A stretch of 44,072 nucleotides of DNA from Sphingomonas mali NBRC 15500 (GTDB lineage Bacteria > Pseudomonadota > Alphaproteobacteria > Sphingomonadales > Sphingomonadaceae). The notes beneath the pieces are model-generated. The model saw nothing but the letters and a program-made list of their open reading frames with translations, had not been told where the DNA came from and made no database searches. The stretch covers positions 1 through 44,072 of the forward strand of contig NZ_BCYX01000031.1 of assembly GCF_001598415.1 (NCBI RefSeq), given 5' to 3'. Shown here in pieces: positions 1-8,274 of the stretch (position 1 is the stretch's first letter; every line of letters starts with the position of its first letter). A program made the translations under genes and the position numbers.

Positions 1-100
1 GCGAGCCTGCGGCTCGCTCAACCCTCTCCCAACCTTCGCTAGGCAGCAAGCTGCCAAGCTCCGGTATCCCTCTCCCTGTCCAGGGAAAGGGGGATTTGTT
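1..100. repeat. Intergenic hairpin-rich segment downstream of sucD
   Basis: A perfect 7-bp stem with a 3-nt loop lies at 1-17 (GCGAGCC/GGCTCGC). It is followed by a short GCAGC/GCTGC dyad and by CCCTCTCCC-type sequence that partly pairs with GGGAAAGGGGG at 74-92. It sits just beyond the sucD stop on the minus strand. It could terminate or protect the sucD transcript, or be a member of the CCCTCTCCCC repeat family seen again at 6376, 9059 and 43976. No T-tract is visible and the window edge cuts it. Confidence 0.4.
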
Positions 101-985
<885 letters not shown>

Positions 986-1050
986 TCGGTGCCTCTTCCT
1001 GATGGTCGGACGGGGCGCCGTGCCCCTTTATTGATATGCGGGTGCGCTGC

Positions 1051-2013
1051 TCAGGCCAGCGAGCTGTCGATGCCCTTGCACGCGACCAGCAATTCCTTGA
1101 CCGCGTCGACCGAGACCTGAAGGTTGCCCTTGGCTTCGTCGTCCAGGGCGATCTCGACGATCTGCTCGACGCCGCCGGCGCCGATGATCACCGGCACGCC
1201 GACATAGAGGCCGTCAACGCCATACTGGCCGTCGACATAGGCCGCGCAGGGCAGCAGGCGCTTCTGGTCGCCCAGATATGCCTCAGCCATCGCGATGCCG
1301 CTGGTCGCCGGCGCATAATAAGCCGAGCCTGTGCCGAGCAGCGCGACGATCTCGCCGCCGCCGCCGCGGGTGCGCTTGACGATCGCGTCGATCCGCTCCT
1401 GCGTCGACTTGCCCATCTTGATCAGGTCGGGGACCGGGATGCCGGCGACGGTCGAATATTGAACGACCGGGACCATCGTGTCGCCATGGCCGCCGAGCAC
1501 GAAGGTGGTGACGTCGCGCGCCGACACGCCGAATTCGTCGGCGATGAAGTGGCTGAAGCGCGCCGAGTCGAGCACGCCCGCCATGCCGACTACCTTGTTG
1601 TGCGGCAGGCCGGAGAATTCGCGCAGCGCCCAGACCATCGCGTCGAGCGGGTTGGTGATGCAGATGACGAACGCGTCGGGGGCGTTGTTCTTGATGCCTT
1701 CGCCGACCGCCTTCATCACCTTGAGGTTGATGCCGAGCAGGTCGTCGCGGCTCATGCCCGGCTTGCGGGCGACGCCGGCGGTGACGATGATGACGTCGGC
1801 GCCTGCGATGTCCTTGTAATCGTTCGAGCCGGTGATCTTCGCGTCGAAGCCCTCGATCGGGCCGCACTGGCTAAGGTCGAGCGCCTTGCCTTGGGGCACG
1901 CCCTCGACGACGTCGAACAGGACGATGTCGCCCAATTCCTTCTGAGCGGCGAGATGGGCGAGCGTGCCGCCGATGTTGCCGGCGCCGATCAGCGCGATCT
2001 TCTTGCGGGCCAT
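1051..2013 (-). CDS. mdh: Malate dehydrogenase (NAD+, lactate-dehydrogenase-like type)
   Basis: It interconverts malate and oxaloacetate with NAD in the TCA cycle. The protein has 320 residues, the usual size of the LDH-like alphaproteobacterial Mdh. The dinucleotide motif GAGNIGG is at the N terminus. The mobile-loop arginines fall in AGVARKPGMSRDDLL, the catalytic aspartate region in GVLDSARFSHF, and the active-site histidine in LGGHGDTMVP. I chose ATG 2013 (MARKKIAL) because AGGAG at 2019-2023 sits 5 nt upstream; an in-frame GTG at 2019 is less likely. It is the first gene of a probable mdh-sucD unit. The 142-nt gap upstream probably holds its promoter, but no convincing -35/-10 pair could be fixed by eye. 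Confidence 0.98.
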   Translation of the reverse strand: MARKKIALIGAGNIGGTLAHLAAQKELGDIVLFDVVEGVPQGKALDLSQCGPIEGFDAKITGSNDYKDIAGADVIIVTAGVARKPGMSRDDLLGINLKVMKAVGEGIKNNAPDAFVICITNPLDAMVWALREFSGLPHNKVVGMAGVLDSARFSHFIADEFGVSARDVTTFVLGGHGDTMVPVVQYSTVAGIPVPDLIKMGKSTQERIDAIVKRTRGGGGEIVALLGTGSAYYAPATSGIAMAEAYLGDQKRLLPCAAYVDGQYGVDGLYVGVPVIIGAGGVEQIVEIALDDEAKGNLQVSVDAVKELLVACKGIDSSLA

Positions 2014-2155
2014 GAGCACTCCTAAGCGCGAGTGGGCGCACCCCAGGGCGCGCGGGAACGCGACGGCGCTTAGGCGCTTGGCCGTCCCGAAGCAACCGCT
2101 AAACGGGAGGAATTAACATCCGTTACTGCAATTCGTTCGCAAGTGCAATAGTGCG

Positions 2156-2434
2156 TCAATCTTCGACATAGCGGCGCTCGCCGGTCGCCGCGTTGAACCA
2201 GACGGTGATCGGTCGCCCGGTCGCTTCGTCGAGAAAGCGTTCGTTGGTCGGTCGCCAATTGGCGTCGAGCGGCGTGCTGGCGTTGCCGCGATAATTGACG
2301 CGCTCGAACACAATCCCGGCGACGATGATCGCGGGGAAGATCAGCATCGGCCAGCCGGCTGCGTCTACCAATGTGACCCATAGTCCGATCGCCAGCCAGG
2401 CGAGGCCAAGCGCGAGGACGACGTTGCGCAACAT
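2156..2434 (-). CDS. Small two-helix membrane protein, unrecognised
   Basis: The 92-residue protein starts MLRNVVLALG. It has two hydrophobic stretches (about residues 3-22 and 25-42) separated by a short turn, then a soluble tail with WRPTNERFLDEATGRPITVWFN. The tail pattern (ETGRPITVWF..ATGERRYV) looks like a small beta-rich domain but I cannot name a family. The start at 2434 is 1 nt after the stop of the YbjQ-family gene upstream, so the two genes are probably co-translated. A longer in-frame extension upstream has low-complexity Arg/Ser-rich composition and is rejected. Inference: an inner-membrane protein of unknown role. Confidence 0.7.
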   Translation of the reverse strand: MLRNVVLALGLAWLAIGLWVTLVDAAGWPMLIFPAIIVAGIVFERVNYRGNASTPLDANWRPTNERFLDEATGRPITVWFNAATGERRYVED

Positions 2435-2435
2435 G

Positions 2436-2759
2436 TCAGGGTGCCGGGTCGAGGATGACCGCCGTGCCGTAGGCGACGACCTCATTCATCGCCTGCGCGA
2501 TCTCGCCCGAGTCGAAGCGCATCATGACGACCGCATTGGCCCCCATCACCGTCGCGTTCTGGATCATGCGGTCGATCGCGTGGCGCCGCGCATCCTCGAC
2601 CAGCTTGGTATATTCGGGAATCTCGCCACCGACGATCGAGCGCAGGCTGGCGGTGATGTTGCCGCCGATACCCCGGCTGCGGACGACGACGCCGAATACC
2701 TGGCCCAGGTTCCTGACGACAGTGTGCCCGGCGACGTTCTCGGTGGTGGTGACGATCAT
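2436..2759 (-). CDS. YbjQ/UPF0145 family heavy-metal-binding-like protein
   Basis: The 107-residue protein reads MIVTTTENVAGHTVVRN, then VFGVVVRSRGIGGNI, then a helix with ARRHAIDRMIQNATVMGANAVVMMRFD. This is the typical layout of the YbjQ (UPF0145) family, which forms pentamers and has an uncertain function; the name 'heavy-metal-binding' is historical. ATG 2759 is supported by a perfect AGGAGG (2766-2771 on the minus strand) with 6-nt spacing. An open extension to 2900 is rejected on that ground. It forms a two-gene unit with the small membrane protein downstream. Family assignment is confident; cellular role is unknown. Confidence 0.9.
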   Translation of the reverse strand: MIVTTTENVAGHTVVRNLGQVFGVVVRSRGIGGNITASLRSIVGGEIPEYTKLVEDARRHAIDRMIQNATVMGANAVVMMRFDSGEIAQAMNEVVAYGTAVILDPAP

Positions 2760-2771
2760 CGGGCGCCTCCT

Positions 2772-3111
2772 GTTTGTGTGCGAGCCGGACGTGTCCCGGC
2801 CCGCTGCGGCAGGGTGAGAATAAGCAGGGGCCTGCTCATAGCCGTCGTCAGTGCGTCCGGCAAAGCCCGATACTCGGGGCATCGAGCGGGTCCGACGCAT
2901 TCACGCCGACGATGCGCAGCCCCCGCGATGATGTTGGCGCCTGAACCGCGCTGCATTTCGAATACTGGTCGATGCCTTGCGTGACCCGGCCAGCCGCGAC
3001 GTCTTCGGTGGTACGACGATCACGCACCTCACCCATTGGCGGTGCGTAAGAAGCCGCCGCCTTCGCGGTTGCGTTTCCATGGACGTGCGCCACACTGCCG
3101 CGAAATGCGGT
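2772..3111. other. Intergenic region between divergent units, no confident gene
   Basis: About 340 bp separates the minus-strand YbjQ unit from the plus-strand gene at 3125. Several short open frames cross it. The longest on the minus strand (81 codons, 2848-3093) has no convincing ribosome site, no recognisable domain, and runs into the next unit's leader. Both divergent promoters must lie here. I see no strong hairpin, repeat or operator palindrome. Confidence 0.4.
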
Positions 3112-3124
3112 GGGAGTGCAGGCG

Positions 3125-4213
3125 ATGCTGACGCGGGGCGACGACTATCCGGTTCACCAGACTCCCGAGCCGATCGCCATCGCCAGCGCCGAGCGCAATT
3201 TCTACGACCGCTACTTCTTCAACGGCTACAGCGCCGACGGCCGCCTGTTCTTCGCTGCCGCACTTGGCGTGTATCCCCAACTCGGCGTGATCGACGCCGC
3301 GTTCTGCGTGACGATCGACGGTGTCCAACACAATTTGCGTGCGTCGCGTCCGCTCGGCGGCGAGCGGATGGACCTGAGCGTGGGCCCCATCCGTATCGAA
3401 GTGATCGAACCGCTAAAGATTCTGCGCGTGATCGTTGGTGCCAACAATTCGCCGATTCGCGCCGACCTGACGTTCACCGCGCGCCATGCGCCGATCGAGG
3501 AACCGCGTTTCACCCGGCGTTTCGAAGCGCGGCTGCTGATGGACTATACGCGGCTGACGCAGAATGGCGGCTGGTCCGGGAGCGTTGCCGTCGGCGACCA
3601 GGCAATCATGGTCGCGCCCGATACGCATTGGGGCACGCGCGACCGCAGCTGGGGAATCCGCCCGGTCGGCGCGCCCGATGCGCAGCCCGCGGGCGGGGGG
3701 ATGCGGCAATTCTGGTGGCTGTGGATGCCGTTCAATTTCGCCGACCGCGTCGCGTTCTTCCACAGCAACGACGATGGCGAGGGCGAGGCGTGGAACCGTC
3801 GCGGGGTAATCGCGCCGCTCGACGGGAAGGCGCGCGAGTTCACCGCGGCGATCGACGTGGCCTATTATCCCGGCACACGGCGATTGGCATCGGTGCGCTT
3901 GGAGCCGTGGCCCGGCTGCGCGTTGGTGGTGACGCCGCGCGACCAGCATTTCTACATGTCGGGGCTGGGCTATCTCCACCCGCAATGGGGGCACGGCATC
4001 GATCATGGAGGCGAGCTCGCGGTCGCCTACGACACCTGTCCGCCGGGCTTTGGTGACGCGCCGGGCATGCTCAACCTCCACATCCAGGCGATGGCCGATG
4101 CCGTGCTGACGATCGACAATGTCGTGCATCGCGGCGTCGGCGTGGTCGAGCAATTGTTCATCGGCCCACATGTGGCGAGCGGGCTGACCGGGCTGCTGGA
4201 CCCCGCGACGTGA
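3125..4213 (+). CDS. CrtC/AttH-like (DUF7064-type) beta-barrel protein
   Basis: The 362-residue soluble protein has no signal peptide. It begins MLTRGDDYPVHQ, then has N-terminal strands with FYDRYFFNGYS. A central motif THWGTRDRSWGIRP (about residues 172-185) is followed by W-rich FWWLWMPFNF. This pattern resembles the family of lipocalin-like double-barrel proteins related to hydroxyneurosporene hydratase CrtC and AttH, often annotated DUF7064/DUF7065 in sphingomonads and actinobacteria; the assignment is from memory of the family pattern. The start ATG 3125 has GGGAG 8 nt upstream; GTG 3110 is an alternative. Its stop overlaps the kinase-like gene by 4 bp (GTGA), so they act together. Substrate is unknown; a role in lipid or terpenoid metabolism is a guess. 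Confidence 0.65.
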   Translation: MLTRGDDYPVHQTPEPIAIASAERNFYDRYFFNGYSADGRLFFAAALGVYPQLGVIDAAFCVTIDGVQHNLRASRPLGGERMDLSVGPIRIEVIEPLKILRVIVGANNSPIRADLTFTARHAPIEEPRFTRRFEARLLMDYTRLTQNGGWSGSVAVGDQAIMVAPDTHWGTRDRSWGIRPVGAPDAQPAGGGMRQFWWLWMPFNFADRVAFFHSNDDGEGEAWNRRGVIAPLDGKAREFTAAIDVAYYPGTRRLASVRLEPWPGCALVVTPRDQHFYMSGLGYLHPQWGHGIDHGGELAVAYDTCPPGFGDAPGMLNLHIQAMADAVLTIDNVVHRGVGVVEQLFIGPHVASGLTGLLDPAT

Positions 4214-5256
4214 ATGACTTTCCGACCGCGCCGGAGGATTTCGACATTGCCTGGGTCGAGCGGGTATTCGCGCAGCCCGCGGGATCGCTAGCCGCGCTGG
4301 AGTATCGTCCGGTGGGCACGGGGCAGGTTTGCGACAGCTTTCGCTTCATCTGCGATTGGCGCGCCGGCGACGCGCCAGCGAGTTTCATCGCCAAATGCCC
4401 AAGCGCCGACGCCACGAGCCGGGCGGGGGCCGCCATGTTCCATCTCTACGACATGGAGATCGGCTGGTACCGCGATTGCGCGCCGACCGCCGGCGTCGCG
4501 TGCCCCCGACCCTATTACGCTGCGATCGCCGACGACGAGCAGCATTTCGCGCTGTTGATCGAGGACCTGGCACCGCTCCGCCAGGGCGACCAGATCGCCG
4601 GCGGCAGCGCGACGCAAGTCGCCGCCGCGCTAGACGCGGTGGCCGCGCTCCACGCCTGGCGGCCCGCTGGGGGCGACTGGGCGAGCCTGCGCTGGGCGCA
4701 TCGCTCGGCCGGCAGCATGGTGATCCGCAATGCGATGCCGGCCGCTTACCCGCAATTCCGCGAGCGCTTTGCCGGGCTGCTCGACGCGCAGGTGCTCGAT
4801 CTCGGCCAGGCGCTGGTCGATCGGATCGACGCGTATCTCGATCACGAGGCGCCGTCCGAATGTCTGCGTCACGGCGACCTCCGGCTCGACAACATCCTGT
4901 TCGATCGAAGCGGGCGCACCGCGCGCCTGCTGGACTGGCAGACCGTGGCGATGGGCCGTGCGGCGAACGACGTGGCGTATTTGATCGGCACGAGCTTCTC
5001 CGATCCGGCCGAACGCCGCGCGCGCGAGCGCGGGCTGGTCGAGGCGTATCTCGCGCGGCGGGCAGCGCTTGGCGGAGCGCCGGATAGCGAAGCATTCTGG
5101 CGCGACTATCGCCGCAATGCGTTCGCCGGGATGATCATGGCAATCAACGCCGCCAACTATGTCGAGCGGACAGAACGCGGTGATCGCATGTTCGCCGCGA
5201 TGGCCGAACGCCCGGCCCGGATGGCGCTCGACCTCGACAGCCTGGCGTTGCTCTGA
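4210..5256 (+). CDS. Aminoglycoside phosphotransferase (APH)-family kinase-like protein
   Basis: The 348-residue protein of the APH/ecdysteroid-kinase-like superfamily has the catalytic loop CLRHGDLRLDNILFD, with H221, D223 and N228, and the metal-binding LLDWQ aspartate at D242. The N-terminal lobe carries TGQVCDSFRF, which fits the nucleotide-binding strand region. This group phosphorylates small hydroxylated molecules (sugars, sterols, antibiotics, homoserine); nothing here identifies the substrate. The start is GTG 4210, overlapping the stop of the preceding CrtC-like gene by 4 bp, which implies translational coupling. Sphingomonads carry many such paralogues in catabolic clusters, so antibiotic resistance is not implied. 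Superfamily is confident, function is not. Confidence 0.8.
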   Translation: MNDFPTAPEDFDIAWVERVFAQPAGSLAALEYRPVGTGQVCDSFRFICDWRAGDAPASFIAKCPSADATSRAGAAMFHLYDMEIGWYRDCAPTAGVACPRPYYAAIADDEQHFALLIEDLAPLRQGDQIAGGSATQVAAALDAVAALHAWRPAGGDWASLRWAHRSAGSMVIRNAMPAAYPQFRERFAGLLDAQVLDLGQALVDRIDAYLDHEAPSECLRHGDLRLDNILFDRSGRTARLLDWQTVAMGRAANDVAYLIGTSFSDPAERRARERGLVEAYLARRAALGGAPDSEAFWRDYRRNAFAGMIMAINAANYVERTERGDRMFAAMAERPARMALDLDSLALL

Positions 5257-5262
5257 CCTCGT

Positions 5263-6372
5263 TCAGTCGACGCCATGCCCACGGTCGAGATACTCGTCCG
5301 AGCGCATCTCCTCGAGCCTGCTGACCGTGCGATCGAACTCGAAGCGGCCGTCGCCCTTTTGGTAGAGCTCGGCGGGCTCCGCATCGGCGGCCGCGAGCAA
5401 TTTGACCTTGTGCTCGTATAAGGCGTCGATCAGCGATACGAAGCGCGCCGCCTCGTTGCGGTTTTCCGGCCCGAGCTTCGGGATGCCGACCAGGATCACG
5501 GTGTGGTAGCGCCGCGCGATAGCCAGATAATCCGCCGACCCCCGCGCCTCGCCGCACAGTTTCTTGAAGCTGAATACCGCGACGCCCTTGAGCGACTTGG
5601 GGACGTGCAGCGTGCGGCCGCCCTGGACCGGAATGTCCTCGCTCGGCACGTGTGCGGCGTCTTCCGGCGGATAGTCGGTCAGGCGGAAGAAGGCGGCGGA
5701 CAGGTTGCGCGTCGCCTCGGGTCCGTTGGGCACCAGCCAGGTTTCCTGCTGCCCCAACCGGTCGCGGCGATAATCGACCGGGCCGTTCAGCGGCAGCACG
5801 TCGAGCCGCTGCTCGATCAAGTCGATGAAGGGCAGGAAATGCTCGCGGTTGAGACCGTTCTTGTAGAGGTCGCGGGGCGGGCGGTTCGACGTGGTGACGA
5901 CGGTAACGCCGGCCTCGATCAGGGCGGTGAACAGTCGCGACAGGATCATCGCGTCGGGCGAATTGGTCACCATCATCTCGTCGAATGCGAGCAGTCGCGC
6001 TTCCTCGGCGAGCGCGATGGCGACCGGGGCGATCGGGTCGCCGGCTTCCTTCCTGCGTTCGGCGGCGATGCGCTGGTGCACTTCGAGCATGAATTCGGCG
6101 AAATGGACGCGGCGTTTGCGGTTGATCGCCAGACAGCCGAAGAACAGGTCCATCAGCATCGACTTGCCGCGCCCGACATCGCCCCACATGTAGATGCCGC
6201 GCGGGGATTCGGGCTTGCGACCGAGCGTCCGCCACAACACCGATCCGCGCTTGGGCTGGGCTTCGAGTTCGGTTTGCAGCCGGTCGAGGCGCCGCGCGGC
6301 GGCTTCCTGATCGGGATCGGCGCGCAGTTCGCCGGCGGCGATCAACGCGTGATATTGGTCGATGACTTTCAT
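5263..6372 (-). CDS. zapE: Cell division ATPase ZapE (AFG1-like)
   Basis: The 369-residue AFG1/LACE1-family P-loop ATPase has Walker A in GDVGRGKSMLMD (about residues 65-76), Walker B in RLLAFDEMMV, and a sensor-like TTSNRPPRDLY. In E. coli ZapE interacts with FtsZ and is needed for division under stress; mitochondrial AFG1 handles unfolded membrane proteins. It converges with the APH-like gene, with 6 nt between the stops. The start ATG 6372 is preceded by GGGAG inside one arm of a long palindrome (6376-6480), so the 5' leader may fold over the ribosome site. AFG1-family genes often lie near mdh in alphaproteobacteria, which fits this region. Confidence 0.95.
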   Translation of the reverse strand: MKVIDQYHALIAAGELRADPDQEAAARRLDRLQTELEAQPKRGSVLWRTLGRKPESPRGIYMWGDVGRGKSMLMDLFFGCLAINRKRRVHFAEFMLEVHQRIAAERRKEAGDPIAPVAIALAEEARLLAFDEMMVTNSPDAMILSRLFTALIEAGVTVVTTSNRPPRDLYKNGLNREHFLPFIDLIEQRLDVLPLNGPVDYRRDRLGQQETWLVPNGPEATRNLSAAFFRLTDYPPEDAAHVPSEDIPVQGGRTLHVPKSLKGVAVFSFKKLCGEARGSADYLAIARRYHTVILVGIPKLGPENRNEAARFVSLIDALYEHKVKLLAAADAEPAELYQKGDGRFEFDRTVSRLEEMRSDEYLDRGHGVD

Positions 6373-6375
6373 CGA

Positions 6376-6480
6376 CTCCCTCTCCCCTCTGGGAAGAGGG
6401 TCGGGGAGAGGGGCGGTGCCGCAAATGCACCGCCTGTGACTCCCCCTCTCCCCAGCCCTCTCCCCAGAGGGGAGAGGGAG
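6376..6480. repeat. 105-bp imperfect palindrome between thioesterase gene and zapE
   Basis: Arms 6376-6412 and 6444-6480 are inverted copies of 37 nt with about 3 mismatches (CTCCCTCTCCCCTCTGGG type). The 31-nt centre holds a second stem, CGGTGC/GCACCG. It belongs to the CCCTCTCCCC family seen at other intergenic sites of this window. In zapE mRNA it would form a very stable leader hairpin whose end includes the GGGAG ribosome site; relative to the upstream thioesterase gene it is a possible terminator. Confidence 0.8.
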
Positions 6481-6490
6481 AAGGAGCGCC

Positions 6491-6988
6491 TCATGGGTTG
6501 CCGCCTGGAGGCGACGACTTGCGCAACGTCCCCGTAAAACTCGCGATCGTCGGTGCGCCCTCCTGGACGATCAGTCCGCGCAGAAACAGCATGCGGCTGG
6601 TCTCGCGGAGCAACTCGATATGCGCTTCGAGCGGCTCGCCAATCATGCCGCCGCCGATGAACTGCGCCGACAGGTCCAGCGTCACCGCGCCGCCTGCACT
6701 CAGGCAGCCGAAGGCGCGGCTGGCGGCGAACAACGACACGTCCATGAAGCCGAGCAGCGCGCCGCCATGGACATTGTCGCGCATGTTCGAATGGTCGTGG
6801 CGCGGCATCATGCGGACCCGCGCGATGCTCCCCTCCAGCCTGACCTGGAGCGGTTCGAGGAAGGAATTGAACCGCGTCGAGTCGCGGAACTGCCAACGCT
6901 TCCAGCCCGGCAGATCGGGATCGTCGTCGTAGAGGAAGAGCGGGCTCGGCGCGTCGGTCACATCTGGTCCGGCCGGGGCGTCAGACAA
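6491..6988 (-). CDS. PaaI-type hotdog-fold thioesterase
   Basis: The 165-residue protein has the hotdog signature NVHGGALLGFMDV (about residues 72-84), followed by VTLDLSAQFIGGG, the usual second strand of PaaI/YbgC-like acyl-CoA thioesterases. The family hydrolyses acyl- or aryl-CoA thioesters in the cytoplasm; substrate is not predictable here. The N-terminal 45 residues (PLFLYDDDPDLPGWKRW) are typical of the sphingomonad versions. Its ATG at 6988 overlaps the end of sdhB by 8 bp, so it is probably translated from the sdhB mRNA. The palindrome at 6376-6480 follows its stop. Confidence 0.85.
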   Translation of the reverse strand: MSDAPAGPDVTDAPSPLFLYDDDPDLPGWKRWQFRDSTRFNSFLEPLQVRLEGSIARVRMMPRHDHSNMRDNVHGGALLGFMDVSLFAASRAFGCLSAGGAVTLDLSAQFIGGGMIGEPLEAHIELLRETSRMLFLRGLIVQEGAPTIASFTGTLRKSSPPGGNP

Positions 6989-7766
6989 TCCGCTCGGCTT
7001 CCATCTTCTTGATCTCGGCGATCGCCTTGGCCGGGTTGAGACCCTTGGGACAGGCGTTGGCGCAATTCATGATCGTGTGACAGCGATAGAGGCGGAACGG
7101 GTCCTCTAGCTGGTCGAGCCGGTCGCCGGTCATCTCATCACGGCTGTCGGCCAACCAACGATACGCCTGGAGCAGGATCGCCGGGCCGAGGAACTTGTCG
7201 CTGTTCCACCAATAGCTCGGGCAGCTGGTCGAACAGCACGCGCACAGGATGCATTCGTACAGCCCGTCGAGTTTCTCGCGATCCTCGGGGCTCTGCAGCC
7301 GTTCCTTGCCCGCGGGCGCCGGTGTGACCGTCTGCAGCCACGGCTTGATCGACGCATATTGCGCGTAGAAATGGGTGAAGTCGGGGACCAGGTCCTTGAT
7401 CACTTCCATGTGCGGCAGCGGGGTGATCGTCACTTCCGACTTGCAGTCCTCGATCGCGGTGGTGCAGGCGAGGCCGTTCTTGCCGTCCATGTTCATCGAA
7501 CACGATCCGCAAATCCCTTCGCGGCACGAACGGCGGAAGGTCAGCGACGAATCCTGCTCGGACTTCATCTTGATGAGGGCGTCGAGCACCATCGGCCCGC
7601 AGGTGTCGAGGTCGACCTCGAAAATGTCGTAGCGCGGATTCTCGCCGGTGTCGGGGTCGTAACGATAGATTTTGAAGCGCCGGATATTGGTGGCGCCCTC
7701 GGGTGCTTTGTGGACCGTGCCGTTCTTGCGGATCTTGCTATTCTTCGGCAGGCTGAACTCGGCCAT
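6981..7766 (-). CDS. sdhB: Succinate dehydrogenase iron-sulfur subunit
   Basis: This is complex II subunit B, carrying electrons from SdhA flavin to quinone at the inner membrane. All three cluster motifs are present: 2Fe-2S CREGICGSCSMNMDG plus GLAC; 4Fe-4S CILCACCSTSC; and 3Fe-4S CHTIMNCANACPKG. The length of 261 residues is normal. ATG 7766 has AGGGA about 6 nt upstream. Upstream on the same strand is an ArsR regulator gene rather than sdhA, 62 nt away, so the sdhCDA genes lie elsewhere or the operon has been split. The thioesterase gene overlaps its 3' end. Confidence 0.98.
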   Translation of the reverse strand: MAEFSLPKNSKIRKNGTVHKAPEGATNIRRFKIYRYDPDTGENPRYDIFEVDLDTCGPMVLDALIKMKSEQDSSLTFRRSCREGICGSCSMNMDGKNGLACTTAIEDCKSEVTITPLPHMEVIKDLVPDFTHFYAQYASIKPWLQTVTPAPAGKERLQSPEDREKLDGLYECILCACCSTSCPSYWWNSDKFLGPAILLQAYRWLADSRDEMTGDRLDQLEDPFRLYRCHTIMNCANACPKGLNPAKAIAEIKKMEAERIV

Positions 7767-7828
7767 TGCGTGTCCCTATCGCGGTGCTGCGGTGCGGCTA
7801 TGCCTTTCGGCTGCGGAGTGCAACCCCG

Positions 7829-8143
7829 TCAAACCGCGTTGTTGGCAAGTATCGCATCGAGCAGGCCGGGAAAGCGCCGGTCGAACTCGTCGCGGCGCAG
7901 TACGTTGATCATCTCGCGGCCCGATTGCGTGGTTTCGATCAATCCGGCGGCGCGCAGCGTCTTCAGATGGTTGGACAGCGTGCTTTTGGGAACCGGCGCG
8001 TCGCACGGCGCCGCATTCGAACAGCTCAGCCCCGCGGCCGCGGCCAGCCGCGCGACGATCGCCAGACGATTTGAATCGGCCAGCGCGTGAAGCGCCAGAT
8101 CGAGCGGCACGTCCTCCAGCCGAGGATGGGTAAAGCGAGGCAT
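7829..8143 (-). CDS. ArsR-family winged-helix repressor
   Basis: The 104-residue protein has an N-terminal helix pair (LALHALADSNRLAIVARLAA) and a winged helix-turn-helix VPKSTLSNHLKTLRAAGLIE, followed by the wing TTQSGREMINVLRRDEF. Two cysteines (LSCSNAAPC, about residues 39-47) precede the recognition helix; they could sense a metal, oxidant or electrophile, but this is inference. The start ATG 8143 (MPRFTHPRLED) fits the family; in-frame ATGs upstream near 8167 are alternatives. It is divergent from an SDR dehydrogenase gene, and the 131-bp gap holds a perfect 7-bp inverted repeat (8175-8197). Likely represses itself and the SDR gene. Confidence 0.88.
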   Translation of the reverse strand: MPRFTHPRLEDVPLDLALHALADSNRLAIVARLAAAAGLSCSNAAPCDAPVPKSTLSNHLKTLRAAGLIETTQSGREMINVLRRDEFDRRFPGLLDAILANNAV

Positions 8144-8174
8144 GCGATGAATATAGGAAAGGTTCATCATTTTC

Positions 8175-8197
8175 ATAGTTCGGGAATATTGAACTAT
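8175..8197. promoter_or_regulatory. Operator-like inverted repeat, probable ArsR-family site
   Basis: ATAGTTC and GAACTAT form a perfect 7-bp inverted repeat separated by 9 bp (GGGAATATT), AT-rich within a GC-rich genome. It lies between the divergent ArsR and SDR genes, 32 nt from the ArsR start and 77 nt from the SDR start. Spacing and composition are like known ArsR operators. Binding is inferred, not shown. Confidence 0.6.
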
Positions 8198-8274
8198 TGA
8201 ATCGAACTTCCCAGATGGCGGTCCGCCGGCAGCGCACGACGTCGTGATCGCGGGCAGATATTCGGAGAACACAC

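Noticed and set aside
2848..3093. An 81-codon minus-strand open frame upstream of the YbjQ gene
   Set aside because: No convincing ribosome site, no known domain, and competing open frames of similar length in the same region. Left as unannotated intergenic DNA.
4210..5256. Antibiotic resistance role for the APH-like gene
   Set aside because: The superfamily is broad, no resistance-type neighbours are present, and the gene is coupled to a CrtC/AttH-like protein.
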